A stretch of 64,000 nt of DNA from Microbacterium natoriense (GTDB lineage Bacteria > Actinomycetota > Actinomycetes > Actinomycetales > Microbacteriaceae), in assembly GCF_030816295.1 (NCBI RefSeq), contig NZ_JAUSXV010000001.1, positions 496,001-560,000 on the forward strand. The letters are read 5' to 3'. The position numbers were made by a program, and so were the translations under genes. Shown here in pieces: positions 1 through 8,662 of this stretch. Under the pieces are notes generated by a model. That model was not told the origin of the DNA, did not search any database, and saw only the letters and a list, made by a program, of their open reading frames with translations. Every line of letters starts with the position of its first letter. The stretch's first letter is position 1.

Positions 1-989
1 CGCGCCTCCTCGACGATGCGGGTCAGGGTGTCGGCGGCATCCAGCGGATGGATGCCGCGCATCGAACGGATGCAGGATCCGGCCACCGGCCGAAGGCCCG
101 CCACCCATTCGTCCGGCAGATCGGCGATACCCGAGATCGCACCGCCGATGCAGCCGGCGATCGCGGCTGTCGTGTCGGCGTCTCGTCCCATGTTGACGGC
201 GAACAGGATGCTGTCGGCGGCCCGGCCCCGGGCGTGCAGCACCGAGGACATGGCGAGCCCGACGGCCTCGGGCGCGAGATCGGCCCAGAAGTAGTCGACC
301 ACGGCGAGCCGATCGTGCAGGGCGAGAGCCAGTGCGTCGTCGTCGAGGCCGGAGTGCACCAGATCCCTGGCGTCTCTGAGATTGCGCGCCGTCCAGCTGT
401 CGGCGGGGATCGCCGCGAGGCCGGCCTCGTAGCACTCCTCCGCATCGGCCCCCGTGAGCGCGGTGGTGACCGCGACCGCCACGACGATCCCCGCCCAGAC
501 GCCCTCTGTCGTGTGGCTGACGGCGCCGTCGGCTTCTGCGAGCCGACGAGCGAGGTCCGCGTCGCCGTCGGCGACGATGCCGAGCGGGCTCACCCGCATG
601 GCGAGGCCGTCGCTCCAGCCGTGCATCGTGTCTCCGCTCAGAGGCGGGCGGATGCCGCGACGCAGGTTGTCGATCGCGGCCATCTCGCTGAAACCGCCGC
701 CTTTGAAGTCGTCGGCCTGCGGCAGCACGTCCTCGATCCAGGTCTGCGCGAAGTCGTCGGCCGTCGCCCCGACGCCGACGCGCTGCACGGTCTTCGCGGT
801 GAGCAGTGCGTACTCGGTGTCGTCGCTGCCTGCAGGTTCCGGATCGAGATAACCGGTGACGCGACCGTGAGCCGCCTGGATCTGGGCCGCGGAGAAGCCC
901 TCGACCGGCCGGCCGATCGCGTCTCCGATCGCGAGCCCGGCGAGCGAGCCTCGAGCCCTGTCCTGCAGACTCGGCGTGGGGGAAGTCAT
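1..989 (-). CDS. ADP-ribosylglycohydrolase family protein (3' end cut by window)
   Basis: This is the third ADP-ribosylglycohydrolase-family gene of the operon. It is open from an ATG at 989 to the window edge, so the C-terminus is missing (at least 329 codons seen). The N-terminus has the family's GLAIGDAIGRPVEGF segment and then SDDTEYALL, a variant of the usual TDDT metal motif. Towards the edge is GRDADTTAAIAGCIGG, the second metal-binding motif. Family members use two magnesium ions to cleave N-glycosidic bonds of ADP-ribose and related ribosides. The real substrate here is unknown. It begins 23 bases after the preceding paralog and probably shares its transcript. Family assignment is firm; function is inferred. 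Confidence 0.88.
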   Translation of the reverse strand, partial: MTSPTPSLQDRARGSLAGLAIGDAIGRPVEGFSAAQIQAAHGRVTGYLDPEPAGSDDTEYALLTAKTVQRVGVGATADDFAQTWIEDVLPQADDFKGGGFSEMAAIDNLRRGIRPPLSGDTMHGWSDGLAMRVSPLGIVADGDADLARRLAEADGAVSHTTEGVWAGIVVAVAVTTALTGADAEECYEAGLAAIPADSWTARNLRDARDLVHSGLDDDALALALHDRLAVVDYFWADLAPEAVGLAMSSVLHARGRAADSILFAVNMGRDADTTAAIAGCIGGAISGIADLPDEWVAGLRPVAGSCIRSMRGIHPLDAADTLTRIVEEA

Positions 990-1012
990 GGAAGTCCTTG
1001 TCTCTTCGAGGG

Positions 1013-2359
1013 TCAGTGCGCAGGAAGAAGCGCGAGAGTGCGTCGAGCGAGGTCGTCGATCTCGACGCCGTCGAGGCCGGGAAGGCTCGTGGCGATGCGG
1101 TTCCGCAACGGCGCGGTGAATCGCTCGGGGAGCCCGGCGAAGCCCGCCAGGCCCCCGAGCACCGAACCGACCGTCGCGCCGGCGGAGTCGGTGTCCCACC
1201 CTGCCACCACGGCGAGCGGCACCCCTCGGGCGAAGTCGCCGCCGCTGCGGGCGATGGCGAACGCGATGAGCGCGGCGTTGTTGATCGTGTGCACCCAGTG
1301 GAGGCGTCCGTACGCGGCGTGCAGCGCGTCGAGGGCTGCGGCGTCGTCGAGATCCGAACGGCCGAGATCGGCGCCGTGGGCGATGGCGGCGGCGAGCTCG
1401 CTGTCGACGGGAACCACGGTCCGGGCCAGCGCGAGCACCTCGTCCACGGAGTGCGAGACCAGCGACGCGGATGCCAGGGCGGCTGCCCACATCGCACCCC
1501 AGAGGCCGTTGCGCGTGTGGCTGAGGCGCGCGTCCGTCCAGGCCATGCGCGCGGCCTCGCCGACATCGCCGGGGTTGATCCAGCCGTAGACGTCGGTGCG
1601 GATGAGCGCTCCGATCCATTCGCGGAACGGGTTGCGCACGCGGGCGGCTTCATCGGGGCGGTAGCCGTCGAGAAGGTTGCGGTACGCGATGCGCTCGGCG
1701 GTGAACGTGCGGCCGGCCGGGAGGTCTGCCAGCCAGGCCTGGGCCACGTCGTCGGTGGTGAACCCGCGTCCCGCCGTCTCCAAGACGCGGAGGTTGAGCA
1801 GCGGGTAGTTGAGATCGTCGTCCTCCGGCATCCCGTCGATGTTCTCGACGAGGGAGTTCACCGCCGATCTCCTGTTCCACGGCCAGCGGGCGGCGACCTC
1901 GGCGGGCAGCCCCTGCGCCGTGAAGTAGTCCGTGAGCGGCCAGCGATCGGTCGATCGCAGGATCTCCTCGATCCCCTCGCGGGGGATCTTCTCGACAGGC
2001 TTGCCCCACAGGCAACCGGCCGACCGACCTGTCCACGCCCCCAGCATCCGGTCCGCGAGAGCCTCGCCGCCCACCGCCGTCGGCGCGGGGACGCCGTCGA
2101 GCATGGCGTGCACGCCAGGCCAGTCCGTCGGTTCCTCGCTGTCACTCCGAACCCGATCGAGCTCGACGAGCAGCTCTCGGGCGAGCATCCGCAGCCCGTC
2201 GGAAGGAGCCTCCGGCGTCGCGCCGCCGCGCACCGGATCGAGGCCGCCGCCGGCCTCCACCCACCGAGCGGCGATCGCGGAGACGTCCTTCCCCTCCGCC
2301 CTCGCCTGCACCAGTTCGTGCGGCACCAGGTCCTCGGGCTGCGCCCAGGTGAGACGCAT
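1013..2359 (-). CDS. ADP-ribosylglycohydrolase family protein, large form
   Basis: A protein of 448 residues, the largest of three paralogs in a row. An N-terminal stretch of about 110 residues precedes the fold, which opens at LADRMLGAWTGRSAG. The C-terminal metal motif GWDTDSAGATVGSVLGG is clear, but the usual early TDDT motif is replaced by a TTDDVAQAWL-like segment. Substrate handling may therefore differ from its neighbours. I chose the ATG at 2359 because AGGAGG lies four bases upstream. The alternative GTG at 2362 is too close to it. The ATG overlaps the upstream stop codon by one base, so translation is probably coupled. The role is presumably intracellular hydrolysis of a riboside imported by the upstream ABC system (inference). 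Confidence 0.85.
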   Translation of the reverse strand: MRLTWAQPEDLVPHELVQARAEGKDVSAIAARWVEAGGGLDPVRGGATPEAPSDGLRMLARELLVELDRVRSDSEEPTDWPGVHAMLDGVPAPTAVGGEALADRMLGAWTGRSAGCLWGKPVEKIPREGIEEILRSTDRWPLTDYFTAQGLPAEVAARWPWNRRSAVNSLVENIDGMPEDDDLNYPLLNLRVLETAGRGFTTDDVAQAWLADLPAGRTFTAERIAYRNLLDGYRPDEAARVRNPFREWIGALIRTDVYGWINPGDVGEAARMAWTDARLSHTRNGLWGAMWAAALASASLVSHSVDEVLALARTVVPVDSELAAAIAHGADLGRSDLDDAAALDALHAAYGRLHWVHTINNAALIAFAIARSGGDFARGVPLAVVAGWDTDSAGATVGSVLGGLAGFAGLPERFTAPLRNRIATSLPGLDGVEIDDLARRTLALLPAH

Positions 2360-3507
2360 CACGCCTCCTGAAGGCCGGCGATGCGGCGCAGATCAGCCTG
2401 CGCCCGGGCTCCGTCGGCCGCGATGATCTCCTCGGCGACGTCCGACAGCAGCGCGGCGTACTCATCGAAGTCCACGCGGCTCGCGGTCGCGATCGTGTCG
2501 ATGATGTCGGCGGGGATCACGGCGACCCCTCCGATTCCGGCTGCGATGCTGCCCGCCATCGAGGCGATCGAGTCCGAGTCGCGCCCGTAGTTCACCGCCC
2601 CCAGCACGGTCGGCATCAGATCACCGCGATACGCGACCAGGAAGCCGAGAGCCACCGGCAGCTCTTCGATCGACTTCGTGCGCGAGGGGACCCGCGCATC
2701 CATGAGCGGTTCGCGATACGCGTCCCCGACGGTGTCGAAGGGACGGATCGCGTCGCGAAGCGCGGTGCCGACTGTCTCATCGTCGGCATCCTCAGGAAGC
2801 GATCTCGCCGCATCGACGACCGCCTGGATCGCTGCCGCCGTACCGTCGTGCGCGACGCGCAGAGCGGCGTCGATCACAGAATCGACGGAGGCGCCGACCG
2901 CGACGGACGCCGCCACGGCCGCGGCGAACACGCCGGCCGCCTCGCGGCCGTAGCTCGACTGGTGCGCTCCCGCGACGTCGATGGCTTCCGCGTACGCCGC
3001 CTCGGGGTTGCCCGCGTTGACGATCCCCACCGGGGCCATGTACATCGCGGCGCCGCAGTTGACGACGTTCCCCACCCCGGCCTCGCGCGGGTCGACGTGT
3101 CCGTACTGCAGTCGCGCCACCATCCACTTCTCCGCGAGGAAGATCCGCTGCAGCAGGATCGACTCGCGCTCGAGCTCGGGGATCCAGCGGATCTCCGTCT
3201 GAAGCAGCGGCACCAGCGATTCGGCGACCGCGAAGGCGTCGATGTGATCCCGCCGCTCGGCGTACACGCGGATCAGCGCCTGCGTCATGAGGGTGTCGTC
3301 GGTGATGTGACCGTCACCCTTGTGATACGGACTCACGGGCCGGGCCGTCTGCCAGTCCAGGTGATACGGAGGGACGATCCCGGTGATCCGGCCCCCGTAG
3401 CGCTCCTTGATCTTCTCGGGGCTGAAGCCCTCGGCCGCCCCACCGAGGGCGTCGCCGATCGCCGACCCTGCGAGCACGGCCGCCGTGCGTTCCCGAATCC
3501 AGCTCAT
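2359..3507 (-). CDS. ADP-ribosylglycohydrolase family protein
   Basis: A protein of 382 residues with both diagnostic metal motifs: GDALGGAAEGF followed by HITDDTLMTQAL near residue 65, and GRDSDSIASMAGSIAAG near residue 310. It has the complete canonical fold and is the paralog most likely to be active as a magnesium-dependent N-glycoside hydrolase. The ATG at 3507 is preceded by AGAGGA. It follows the binding-protein gene after a 52-base gap that contains a strong stem-loop (3525-3555), so its expression may be lower than that of the binding protein. The next gene overlaps its stop by one base. Substrate not determinable from sequence. Confidence 0.9.
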   Translation of the reverse strand: MSWIRERTAAVLAGSAIGDALGGAAEGFSPEKIKERYGGRITGIVPPYHLDWQTARPVSPYHKGDGHITDDTLMTQALIRVYAERRDHIDAFAVAESLVPLLQTEIRWIPELERESILLQRIFLAEKWMVARLQYGHVDPREAGVGNVVNCGAAMYMAPVGIVNAGNPEAAYAEAIDVAGAHQSSYGREAAGVFAAAVAASVAVGASVDSVIDAALRVAHDGTAAAIQAVVDAARSLPEDADDETVGTALRDAIRPFDTVGDAYREPLMDARVPSRTKSIEELPVALGFLVAYRGDLMPTVLGAVNYGRDSDSIASMAGSIAAGIGGVAVIPADIIDTIATASRVDFDEYAALLSDVAEEIIAADGARAQADLRRIAGLQEA

Positions 3508-3524
3508 GCCATTCCTCTCTTCGA

Positions 3525-3555
3525 GCCGGAGCGGATGCCGAGCATCCGCTCCGGC
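3525..3555. promoter_or_regulatory. intercistronic stem-loop after binding-protein gene
   Basis: A perfect 14-bp inverted repeat (GCCGGAGCGGATGC, loop CGA, and its complement) fills the gap between the sugar-binding-protein stop (3560) and the next start (3507). There is no T-run, so it looks like an mRNA-processing or 3'-end-protecting hairpin or partial attenuator rather than a full terminator. Such hairpins after binding-protein genes commonly give excess of that component (inference). Confidence 0.7.
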
Positions 3556-3559
3556 GTCA

Positions 3560-4852
3560 TCAACCGTTGACCTGTGCCCAGCCGTCGTCGAGCTCGGACG
3601 CGAGGCCCTCGTCGTCGATCTCGCCGCCGAGGAACTTCTGGAACGCCGGGGTCGCCACGGTGTCCTTCCACCGGACGAACCCGTTGGCCTGCAGGAACGC
3701 GGGACCTTCGAGCCCCTCTGCCGACTTCACGATCTCCGGCCAGCCGTTCTGATCCGCGGTCTGCTCGGCGAGCGCCTCGCGCGCCGACACCGTCGTCGGG
3801 ATCAGCCCGTCGGCGACGTTCATCTTCACGAGGTTGTCGGTCTGCATGAAGTAGTCGAGGAACTTCGCCGCCTGCTTCTGATGCGGGGAATCGATGTTGA
3901 TCGACAGCGTCTGAGGGTTGGCCGCCTGGACGGCGCCCTCGGAGCCGGCGAGCGGAGGCAGGACGACCCAGTCCATGCCTGCCGGAGCATCGGTCGCGAT
4001 GTTGGCCACCTGGTACGAGCCCTGAACCGTCATCGCCGCCTTGCCCGCGTAGAACGTCGCGAGCACGTCGGAACCCGACTGCGTGACGCCGATCGGGTCG
4101 ACGGAGCCCGCCTCGATCATGTCGCGCACGCGGTTCGGCACTTCGAGGTCGGCATCCTTCACCTCGACCTTCATGTCCTCGCCCTTGCCGGTGAAGTACT
4201 CCGATCCGAAGCCCATCCCCAGGCTCATGAACGCCGCGGTGGGGCTCTTCAGGCCCCACGTGATGCCGTGCACGTCACCCGAGGTGGTCGCCGCGGCGAT
4301 GTCGGCCAGTTCGTCCCACGACATGGAGTCGCCGGTCGGGATCTCCACACCTGCGGCCTCGAGCAGCGTCTTGTTCGCGAACACGACGTAGGTCTGCAGT
4401 TCGGTCGGGGCGCCGATGATCTGGCCGTCGACCGTGACCGACTCCCGCACGCCGGGATCGATGTCGTCGAGAGTCTTCTCGCTGAGCAGCTCGCTCAGAT
4501 CGGCGAGGTAGCCGTCCCTGGCGAACGGCACGATTCCGAGCACCTCGTAGTGGATGATGTCCGGCGCGACCTCGCCCGCGAACTGCGTCGTCAGCTTGTC
4601 ATCCAGACTGTCGGTCGGAGCCTGGACGATCTCGACCTGGATGTCGGGATTGTCGGCGTTCCACGCGTCGACGATCTCCTTGGTCGCCTGGATCGCGGCC
4701 GGCTGATCGGAGAACGACTGGAACGTGATCGACACCGGCTCGCCGTCGGCGGTGTCGTCTGCGGTCTCGCCGCCCTGCGAGCAGGACGCGAGGACCAGGG
4801 CCGTCGCGGCGGCGGCCGCGAGTGCGATGGTCGCACGATGAAGCGTCTTCAC
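3560..4852 (-). CDS. ABC sugar transporter substrate-binding lipoprotein
   Basis: A protein of 430 residues in the family 1 extracellular solute-binding class. The N-terminus is a lipoprotein signal with lipobox LASC (lipidated Cys near residue 24). The body has the typical VSITFQSFSD opening and a C-terminal segment of the sugar-binding type. It should capture a carbohydrate or glycoside outside the membrane for the two permeases encoded just upstream. The start is a GTG at 4852, preceded by AAAGAGG seven bases away. The nearby ATG at 4857 is out of frame and stops after two codons. No ATPase is encoded in the operon, so it probably borrows a shared MsiK-type ATPase, as is common in actinobacteria (inference). 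Confidence 0.92.
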   Translation of the reverse strand: MKTLHRATIALAAAAATALVLASCSQGGETADDTADGEPVSITFQSFSDQPAAIQATKEIVDAWNADNPDIQVEIVQAPTDSLDDKLTTQFAGEVAPDIIHYEVLGIVPFARDGYLADLSELLSEKTLDDIDPGVRESVTVDGQIIGAPTELQTYVVFANKTLLEAAGVEIPTGDSMSWDELADIAAATTSGDVHGITWGLKSPTAAFMSLGMGFGSEYFTGKGEDMKVEVKDADLEVPNRVRDMIEAGSVDPIGVTQSGSDVLATFYAGKAAMTVQGSYQVANIATDAPAGMDWVVLPPLAGSEGAVQAANPQTLSINIDSPHQKQAAKFLDYFMQTDNLVKMNVADGLIPTTVSAREALAEQTADQNGWPEIVKSAEGLEGPAFLQANGFVRWKDTVATPAFQKFLGGEIDDEGLASELDDGWAQVNG

Positions 4853-4898
4853 TTCATACCTCTTTCTCTAGTGTTCGGGAACTGCGGGAACTGTGGCG

Positions 4899-5807
4899 CT
4901 AGCCTTTGACCGCGCCGGACAGCAGGCCGGTGGCCAGGCGCTTCTGCAGCAGCGTGAAGAACACGATGCTGGGGATGCTGGAGAGCAGCGCACCGGCGGC
5001 GAGCGGACCGACGGCGACCTTGCCCTCGCCGCCGATGAAGGTGCTGAGCGCGATCGGGAGGGTGTAGTTCTCGGGAGACTGCAGCAGCACGAGTGCGAAG
5101 AAGAACTCGTTGTACGCCGAGACGAAGCTGAACATCGCGGTGGCGGCGAGTCCGGGCATCAGCAGCGGGAACACGACCCGCTGGAGAGTACGCGCCTTGT
5201 TCGCGCCGTCGATCGCCGCCGCTTCCTCGATGTCGAAGGGGATCGCCGCGACGTAGCCCTGCAGCATCCAGAGCGAGAACGGCAGCGTATAGACCGAGTA
5301 CACGATCACGAGTCCGAGCAGCGAGTCGACGAGCCCTACGGAGCGGAGGATGAAGAACAGCGGGATCACGACGAGGATCACCGGGAAGATCTGGCTGACC
5401 AGGATGTAGCCCACGCCGATCGTCCGCAGCTTCCCCTGGTAGCGCGCCATCACGTAGGCACCTGGGATCGACAGCAGCGTGACGACGATCGTCGTCGCGA
5501 CGGCGACGATGAGGCTGTTGCCGGCCGCACGCACGAGCCCCTGCCTCTCCAGCGCCGCGATGAAGTTGTCGATCGTCGGCTGCAGCGGAAAGAGGTTGAC
5601 GGCGAGCGAGTTGATCTCGGCCGAGGACTTGAATGCCGTCGAGATGAGCCACACCAGCGGGAACCCCAGGAAGATGAGGAACGCGGCGAGCGCCAGATAC
5701 TGCAGAGTACGCACCAGAGGCTTCCTCGTGCGCCGGTCGGCCCGTCGCCGCTGGGTCTTCGTGGCGTTCTGCGTGACCAGGGTCCTGGTCGCGGTCGTGT
5801 CCTTCAT
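4899..5807 (-). CDS. carbohydrate ABC transporter permease, MalG type
   Basis: A 302-residue inner-membrane permease with about six membrane segments. FPLVWLISTAFKSSAEI is the conserved end of the first segment and external loop. The cytoplasmic EAA loop, which contacts the ATPase, reads EEAAAIDGANKARTLQRVVF. The start at 5807 forms an ATGA overlap with the preceding permease. The reading frame stays open far upstream, but that extension is only the shadow of the preceding gene. It should form a heterodimer with the product of 5804-6739. The family is certain; the transported sugar is unknown. Confidence 0.92.
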   Translation of the reverse strand: MKDTTATRTLVTQNATKTQRRRADRRTRKPLVRTLQYLALAAFLIFLGFPLVWLISTAFKSSAEINSLAVNLFPLQPTIDNFIAALERQGLVRAAGNSLIVAVATTIVVTLLSIPGAYVMARYQGKLRTIGVGYILVSQIFPVILVVIPLFFILRSVGLVDSLLGLVIVYSVYTLPFSLWMLQGYVAAIPFDIEEAAAIDGANKARTLQRVVFPLLMPGLAATAMFSFVSAYNEFFFALVLLQSPENYTLPIALSTFIGGEGKVAVGPLAAGALLSSIPSIVFFTLLQKRLATGLLSGAVKG

Positions 5808-6739
5808 CGCGCGCTCCTCTCCGGACGGAACTGGCGCCACAGCGCGATCACCAGGATGACGACGAGGAAGAGCACGATCACGTCGCCCATCGCCGCGGCC
5901 CCACCGGTGTTGCGGGTCTTGAACGCCTCGAGGTAGGTGAACAGCATCGGCAGCATGGTGCGTCCGCCAGGACCGCCCTCCGTCATCACGTAGACGATGC
6001 CGAAGGAGTTGAAGTTCCAGATGAAGCTCAGGCTCGCGATCGAGAAGATCACCGGACGCAGCGCGGGGAGCGTGACGCTCACGAAGCGCCGCCACGTGCT
6101 CGCGCCGTCGACCGCGGCCGCCTCGAGCAGCTCGCCGGGCACCTGCTGAAGCCCGGCGAGCAGGACCACGGTGTTCTGCGGCATGCCGACCCAGACGCCG
6201 ACGAGGATCACCGCCGGGAGGGCGAGACCGAAGTCGCCGAGCCAGTTGATGTCGGCGGGACCGCCCAGCGACTCGATCAGCCAGTTCAACGGGCCGTTCG
6301 TCGGCGAGTAGATCATCTGCCACATGACGGCGACGACGACCGGCGGCATGGCCCAGGGAATCAACGCGAGCACACGCGTGATCCCGCGGAATCGCAGGTC
6401 GGTGTTCAGCAGCAGCGCCAGGCAGAGTCCACCGACCACCTGCAACACGGTGACCGTCACCGCCCAGATCATGCCGATGCCGAACGACTGCCAGAACTGC
6501 ACGTCGGAGCCGAGCGAGATGAAGTTCTCGAAGCCCACGAACTGCGTGTCGTGGTGACGTGCGAGCCGCGAGTCGGTGAACGCCGTCGCGACGCCGATGA
6601 ACAGCGGCACCACGCTCAGCGCGAGGATCGGGATCAGGGTGGGCACGACGAGGCCGATCGCCTCGTTGCGCCGGGAGCGGGCCAGCCCGCCCGTCCGCGG
6701 AACGGCCGTGGTCCTGGTGCGGCTCGTCCCGGCACTCAT
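5804..6739 (-). CDS. carbohydrate ABC transporter permease, MalF type
   Basis: A 311-residue membrane permease, partner of the MalG-type protein that follows. The N-terminus is short and basic, then the first membrane segment (LVVPTLIPILALSVVPLFIG). The EAA loop reads LLEAAAVDGASTWRRFVSVT. The ATG at 6739 overlaps the lacI stop by four bases, and the gene's own stop overlaps the next start by four bases. This strings regulator and both permeases into one translationally coupled operon. The product should form half of the membrane channel of the importer. Confidence 0.92.
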   Translation of the reverse strand: MSAGTSRTRTTAVPRTGGLARSRRNEAIGLVVPTLIPILALSVVPLFIGVATAFTDSRLARHHDTQFVGFENFISLGSDVQFWQSFGIGMIWAVTVTVLQVVGGLCLALLLNTDLRFRGITRVLALIPWAMPPVVVAVMWQMIYSPTNGPLNWLIESLGGPADINWLGDFGLALPAVILVGVWVGMPQNTVVLLAGLQQVPGELLEAAAVDGASTWRRFVSVTLPALRPVIFSIASLSFIWNFNSFGIVYVMTEGGPGGRTMLPMLFTYLEAFKTRNTGGAAAMGDVIVLFLVVILVIALWRQFRPERSAR

Positions 6740-7758
6740 GCGGCTTCGCCGATCGTCGAAGCCCTGATGACGAGCGTGGCGTCCACCGTCTCGCGGCGGG
6801 GAGGGCGCGACGGGTCGGCGAATCGCTCGCTGAGCATACGCGCCGCAATGCCTCCGCGTCGCTCGGACTGCAGCGACACCGAGGTGAGCGGAGGGCTGTA
6901 CAGCGCCGCGAGCTCGGTGTCGTCGATGCCCGTGACGGCGAGGTCGTCGGGTACCCGCAGCCCTCGACGTCGCGCCGCGCTGATCGCGCCGATCGCGATG
7001 AGGTCGTTCGCGCACACGATGGCGTCGATCGGGATGCCGCTGTCGAGCGTTGCGGCGAGCAGGTGTTCCGCGGCGTCGACGCCTGCTCCCACCGTGAAGT
7101 CCGCCGCCGTGATCTGCAGCGCCTCGGTGCGCACGAGGGCGTGGCGCTCGACCGCGGCCGCGAAGCCCGCCCGACGCGCGGCGCCCGGATTGGTGTTTCC
7201 CGGCCCGTTGATGACGCCGATGCGGGTGCGACCGATCTCGACGAGGTGGTCGACCACCATTCCCACCGCGACCGACGAGTCGACGAACACGTTGTCGACG
7301 CCGAGATCGGAGTGCAGCGTACCGATCACGACGACCGGCACGACGGTGTCGGCGATCGCCTGGCGCAGCGCCGGGGTCACGCGCAGCGGAGAGATGATGA
7401 GTCCGTCGCCCGCTCCCATGCTCAGCATCCGCACGAGCTCCACCGTCTGATCCGGGCGACGGCCGGTCGAGGAGACGCTGATCCGCGTGGTCTCCCCCAG
7501 CTCCGCCTCGATCGCGCGCAGCATCTGCACGTAGTTCGGGTTGCCGATGTCGTCGACCGCGAAGACGACCTGCCTGTGTCCGCCCAGGCGCAGCGATCGG
7601 GCGGTGGCGTCAGGGAGGTAGCCGATGCGCTTGGCCGCGGTGCGGACCTTGCGCACCATCTCGGGGCTCGCGGAGCGTCCGGTGAGCGCACGCGACGCGG
7701 ACGCCAGGGAGACGCCGGCGGTCGCGGCGACCTCGTGCAGTGTCGGCTTCGTCCCCAT
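6736..7758 (-). CDS. LacI-family transcriptional regulator
   Basis: A 340-residue repressor and the first gene of the importer operon. The N-terminal helix-turn-helix reads PTLHEVAATAGVSLASASRAL, with the hinge helix after it. The rest is a periplasmic-binding-protein-like ligand domain. The ATG at 7758 has GAGGAG four bases upstream. Two perfect TGGAAACGTTTCCA palindromes lie just upstream, so it most likely represses its own operon and is released by the imported sugar or a derivative (inference). The longer open frame upstream of 7758 would read through the operators and is not the protein. Confidence 0.93.
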   Translation of the reverse strand: MGTKPTLHEVAATAGVSLASASRALTGRSASPEMVRKVRTAAKRIGYLPDATARSLRLGGHRQVVFAVDDIGNPNYVQMLRAIEAELGETTRISVSSTGRRPDQTVELVRMLSMGAGDGLIISPLRVTPALRQAIADTVVPVVVIGTLHSDLGVDNVFVDSSVAVGMVVDHLVEIGRTRIGVINGPGNTNPGAARRAGFAAAVERHALVRTEALQITAADFTVGAGVDAAEHLLAATLDSGIPIDAIVCANDLIAIGAISAARRRGLRVPDDLAVTGIDDTELAALYSPPLTSVSLQSERRGGIAARMLSERFADPSRPPRRETVDATLVIRASTIGEAA

Positions 7759-7774
7759 GATGCTCCTCGTCGAG

Positions 7775-7813
7775 TGGAAACGTTTCCAGCGATCGGACGT
7801 GGAAACGTTTCCA
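7775..7813. promoter_or_regulatory. two LacI-type operators
   Basis: The perfect 14-bp palindrome TGGAAACGTTTCCA occurs twice, at 7775-7788 and 7800-7813. The centres are 25 bp apart, between the lacI start and the end of the lyase gene. The core matches the AAACGTTT-type operators of the LacI/GalR family. The spacing is near 2.4 helical turns, so the two dimers would sit on roughly opposite faces of the DNA. Confidence 0.88.
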
Positions 7814-7864
7814 AATCGGCGCTGGTCGGGCTGCAGGGAATCTAGGCGGCGGGAGTGCCGGGTG

Positions 7865-8662
7865 TCAAGACCCTGCGACGTACTCCCGGAGAATCCGCTC
7901 GGCACGCCCGCGCATGGCCGGATCGACCATCTCGCCGGAGGCGAGAGTCGCCACTCCCCCTGCTGCGAGTAGTCGCAGCACCTCCTGCGCCCAGGCGATC
8001 TGGGCGGCCGTCGGCGCGAACTCCGCCGCGATCACCGGCAGCTGGATCGGATGCACCGCCATGCGCCCGAACATGCCCAGCTGCGCCGCCCGTCGCGTGT
8101 CTTCCGCGAGCCCATCCAGATCGCGGATCGCGGGGTAGACGGACGCCATCGGGGCCGGCAGTCCGGCGGCTCGCGCGGAGTACAGCGCGGTGAGTCGGGC
8201 ATGGTCGAGTACCGGCTCGCCGCCGCCCAGGTCGCTGCGCAGATCGCTCTCGCCCAGGCCGATCGCCACCACCGCCGGGTGCTCGGCAGTGGCACGCGCG
8301 TTCAGCACACCCCTCGCCGACTCGAGCAGCGCCGTCACCGGATGTCCCGGCGCGAGCTCGGCCACCCTGTCGAGCTGCATTCGATCCTCGACCTTCGGCA
8401 GCCGGATGCCGACGTCGAGCGGCAACGTCGAGACCGCGCGCAGGTCTTCGTCGTCTCCGGCGTTCACGCGCACCTGCACCGCGACCTCCGATGAGCGAGC
8501 TTCCAGCCACCTGATCACGTCATCCCTGGCGCGCCCCTTGCGCTCGGCGGCCACCGCGTCCTCGAGGTCGAAGACGACGAGGTCCGCCCCGCTCGCCTCG
8601 GCCGAAGCGAAGCGATCGGGCCGGTCGCCCGGCACGTAGAGCCCCGTGCGGTGAAGATCCAT
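7865..8662 (-). CDS. HpcH/HpaI aldolase / citrate lyase beta-like (CitE-like) protein
   Basis: A 265-residue TIM-barrel lyase of the CitE/malyl-CoA lyase group. Visible motifs are LYVPGDRPDRFASA at the start, DLEDAVAAERK (acidic magnesium/CoA site), a central arginine in VQVRVNAG, and GLGESDLRSDLGG. Relatives cleave 3-hydroxyacyl-CoA thioesters such as malyl-CoA or citramalyl-CoA. I chose the ATG at 8662, which overlaps the stop of the CoA-transferase gene by one base. A GTG one codon earlier is possible. The pairing with a family III CoA-transferase suggests that an organic acid is activated to its CoA ester and then cleaved. Substrate unproven. Confidence 0.88.
   Translation of the reverse strand: MDLHRTGLYVPGDRPDRFASAEASGADLVVFDLEDAVAAERKGRARDDVIRWLEARSSEVAVQVRVNAGDDEDLRAVSTLPLDVGIRLPKVEDRMQLDRVAELAPGHPVTALLESARGVLNARATAEHPAVVAIGLGESDLRSDLGGGEPVLDHARLTALYSARAAGLPAPMASVYPAIRDLDGLAEDTRRAAQLGMFGRMAVHPIQLPVIAAEFAPTAAQIAWAQEVLRLLAAGGVATLASGEMVDPAMRGRAERILREYVAGS

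Noticed and set aside
4899..6848. Apparent 649-residue fusion of two permeases
   Set aside because: The N-terminal half is the shadow of the 5804-6739 gene in another frame; the true start is the ATG at 5807.
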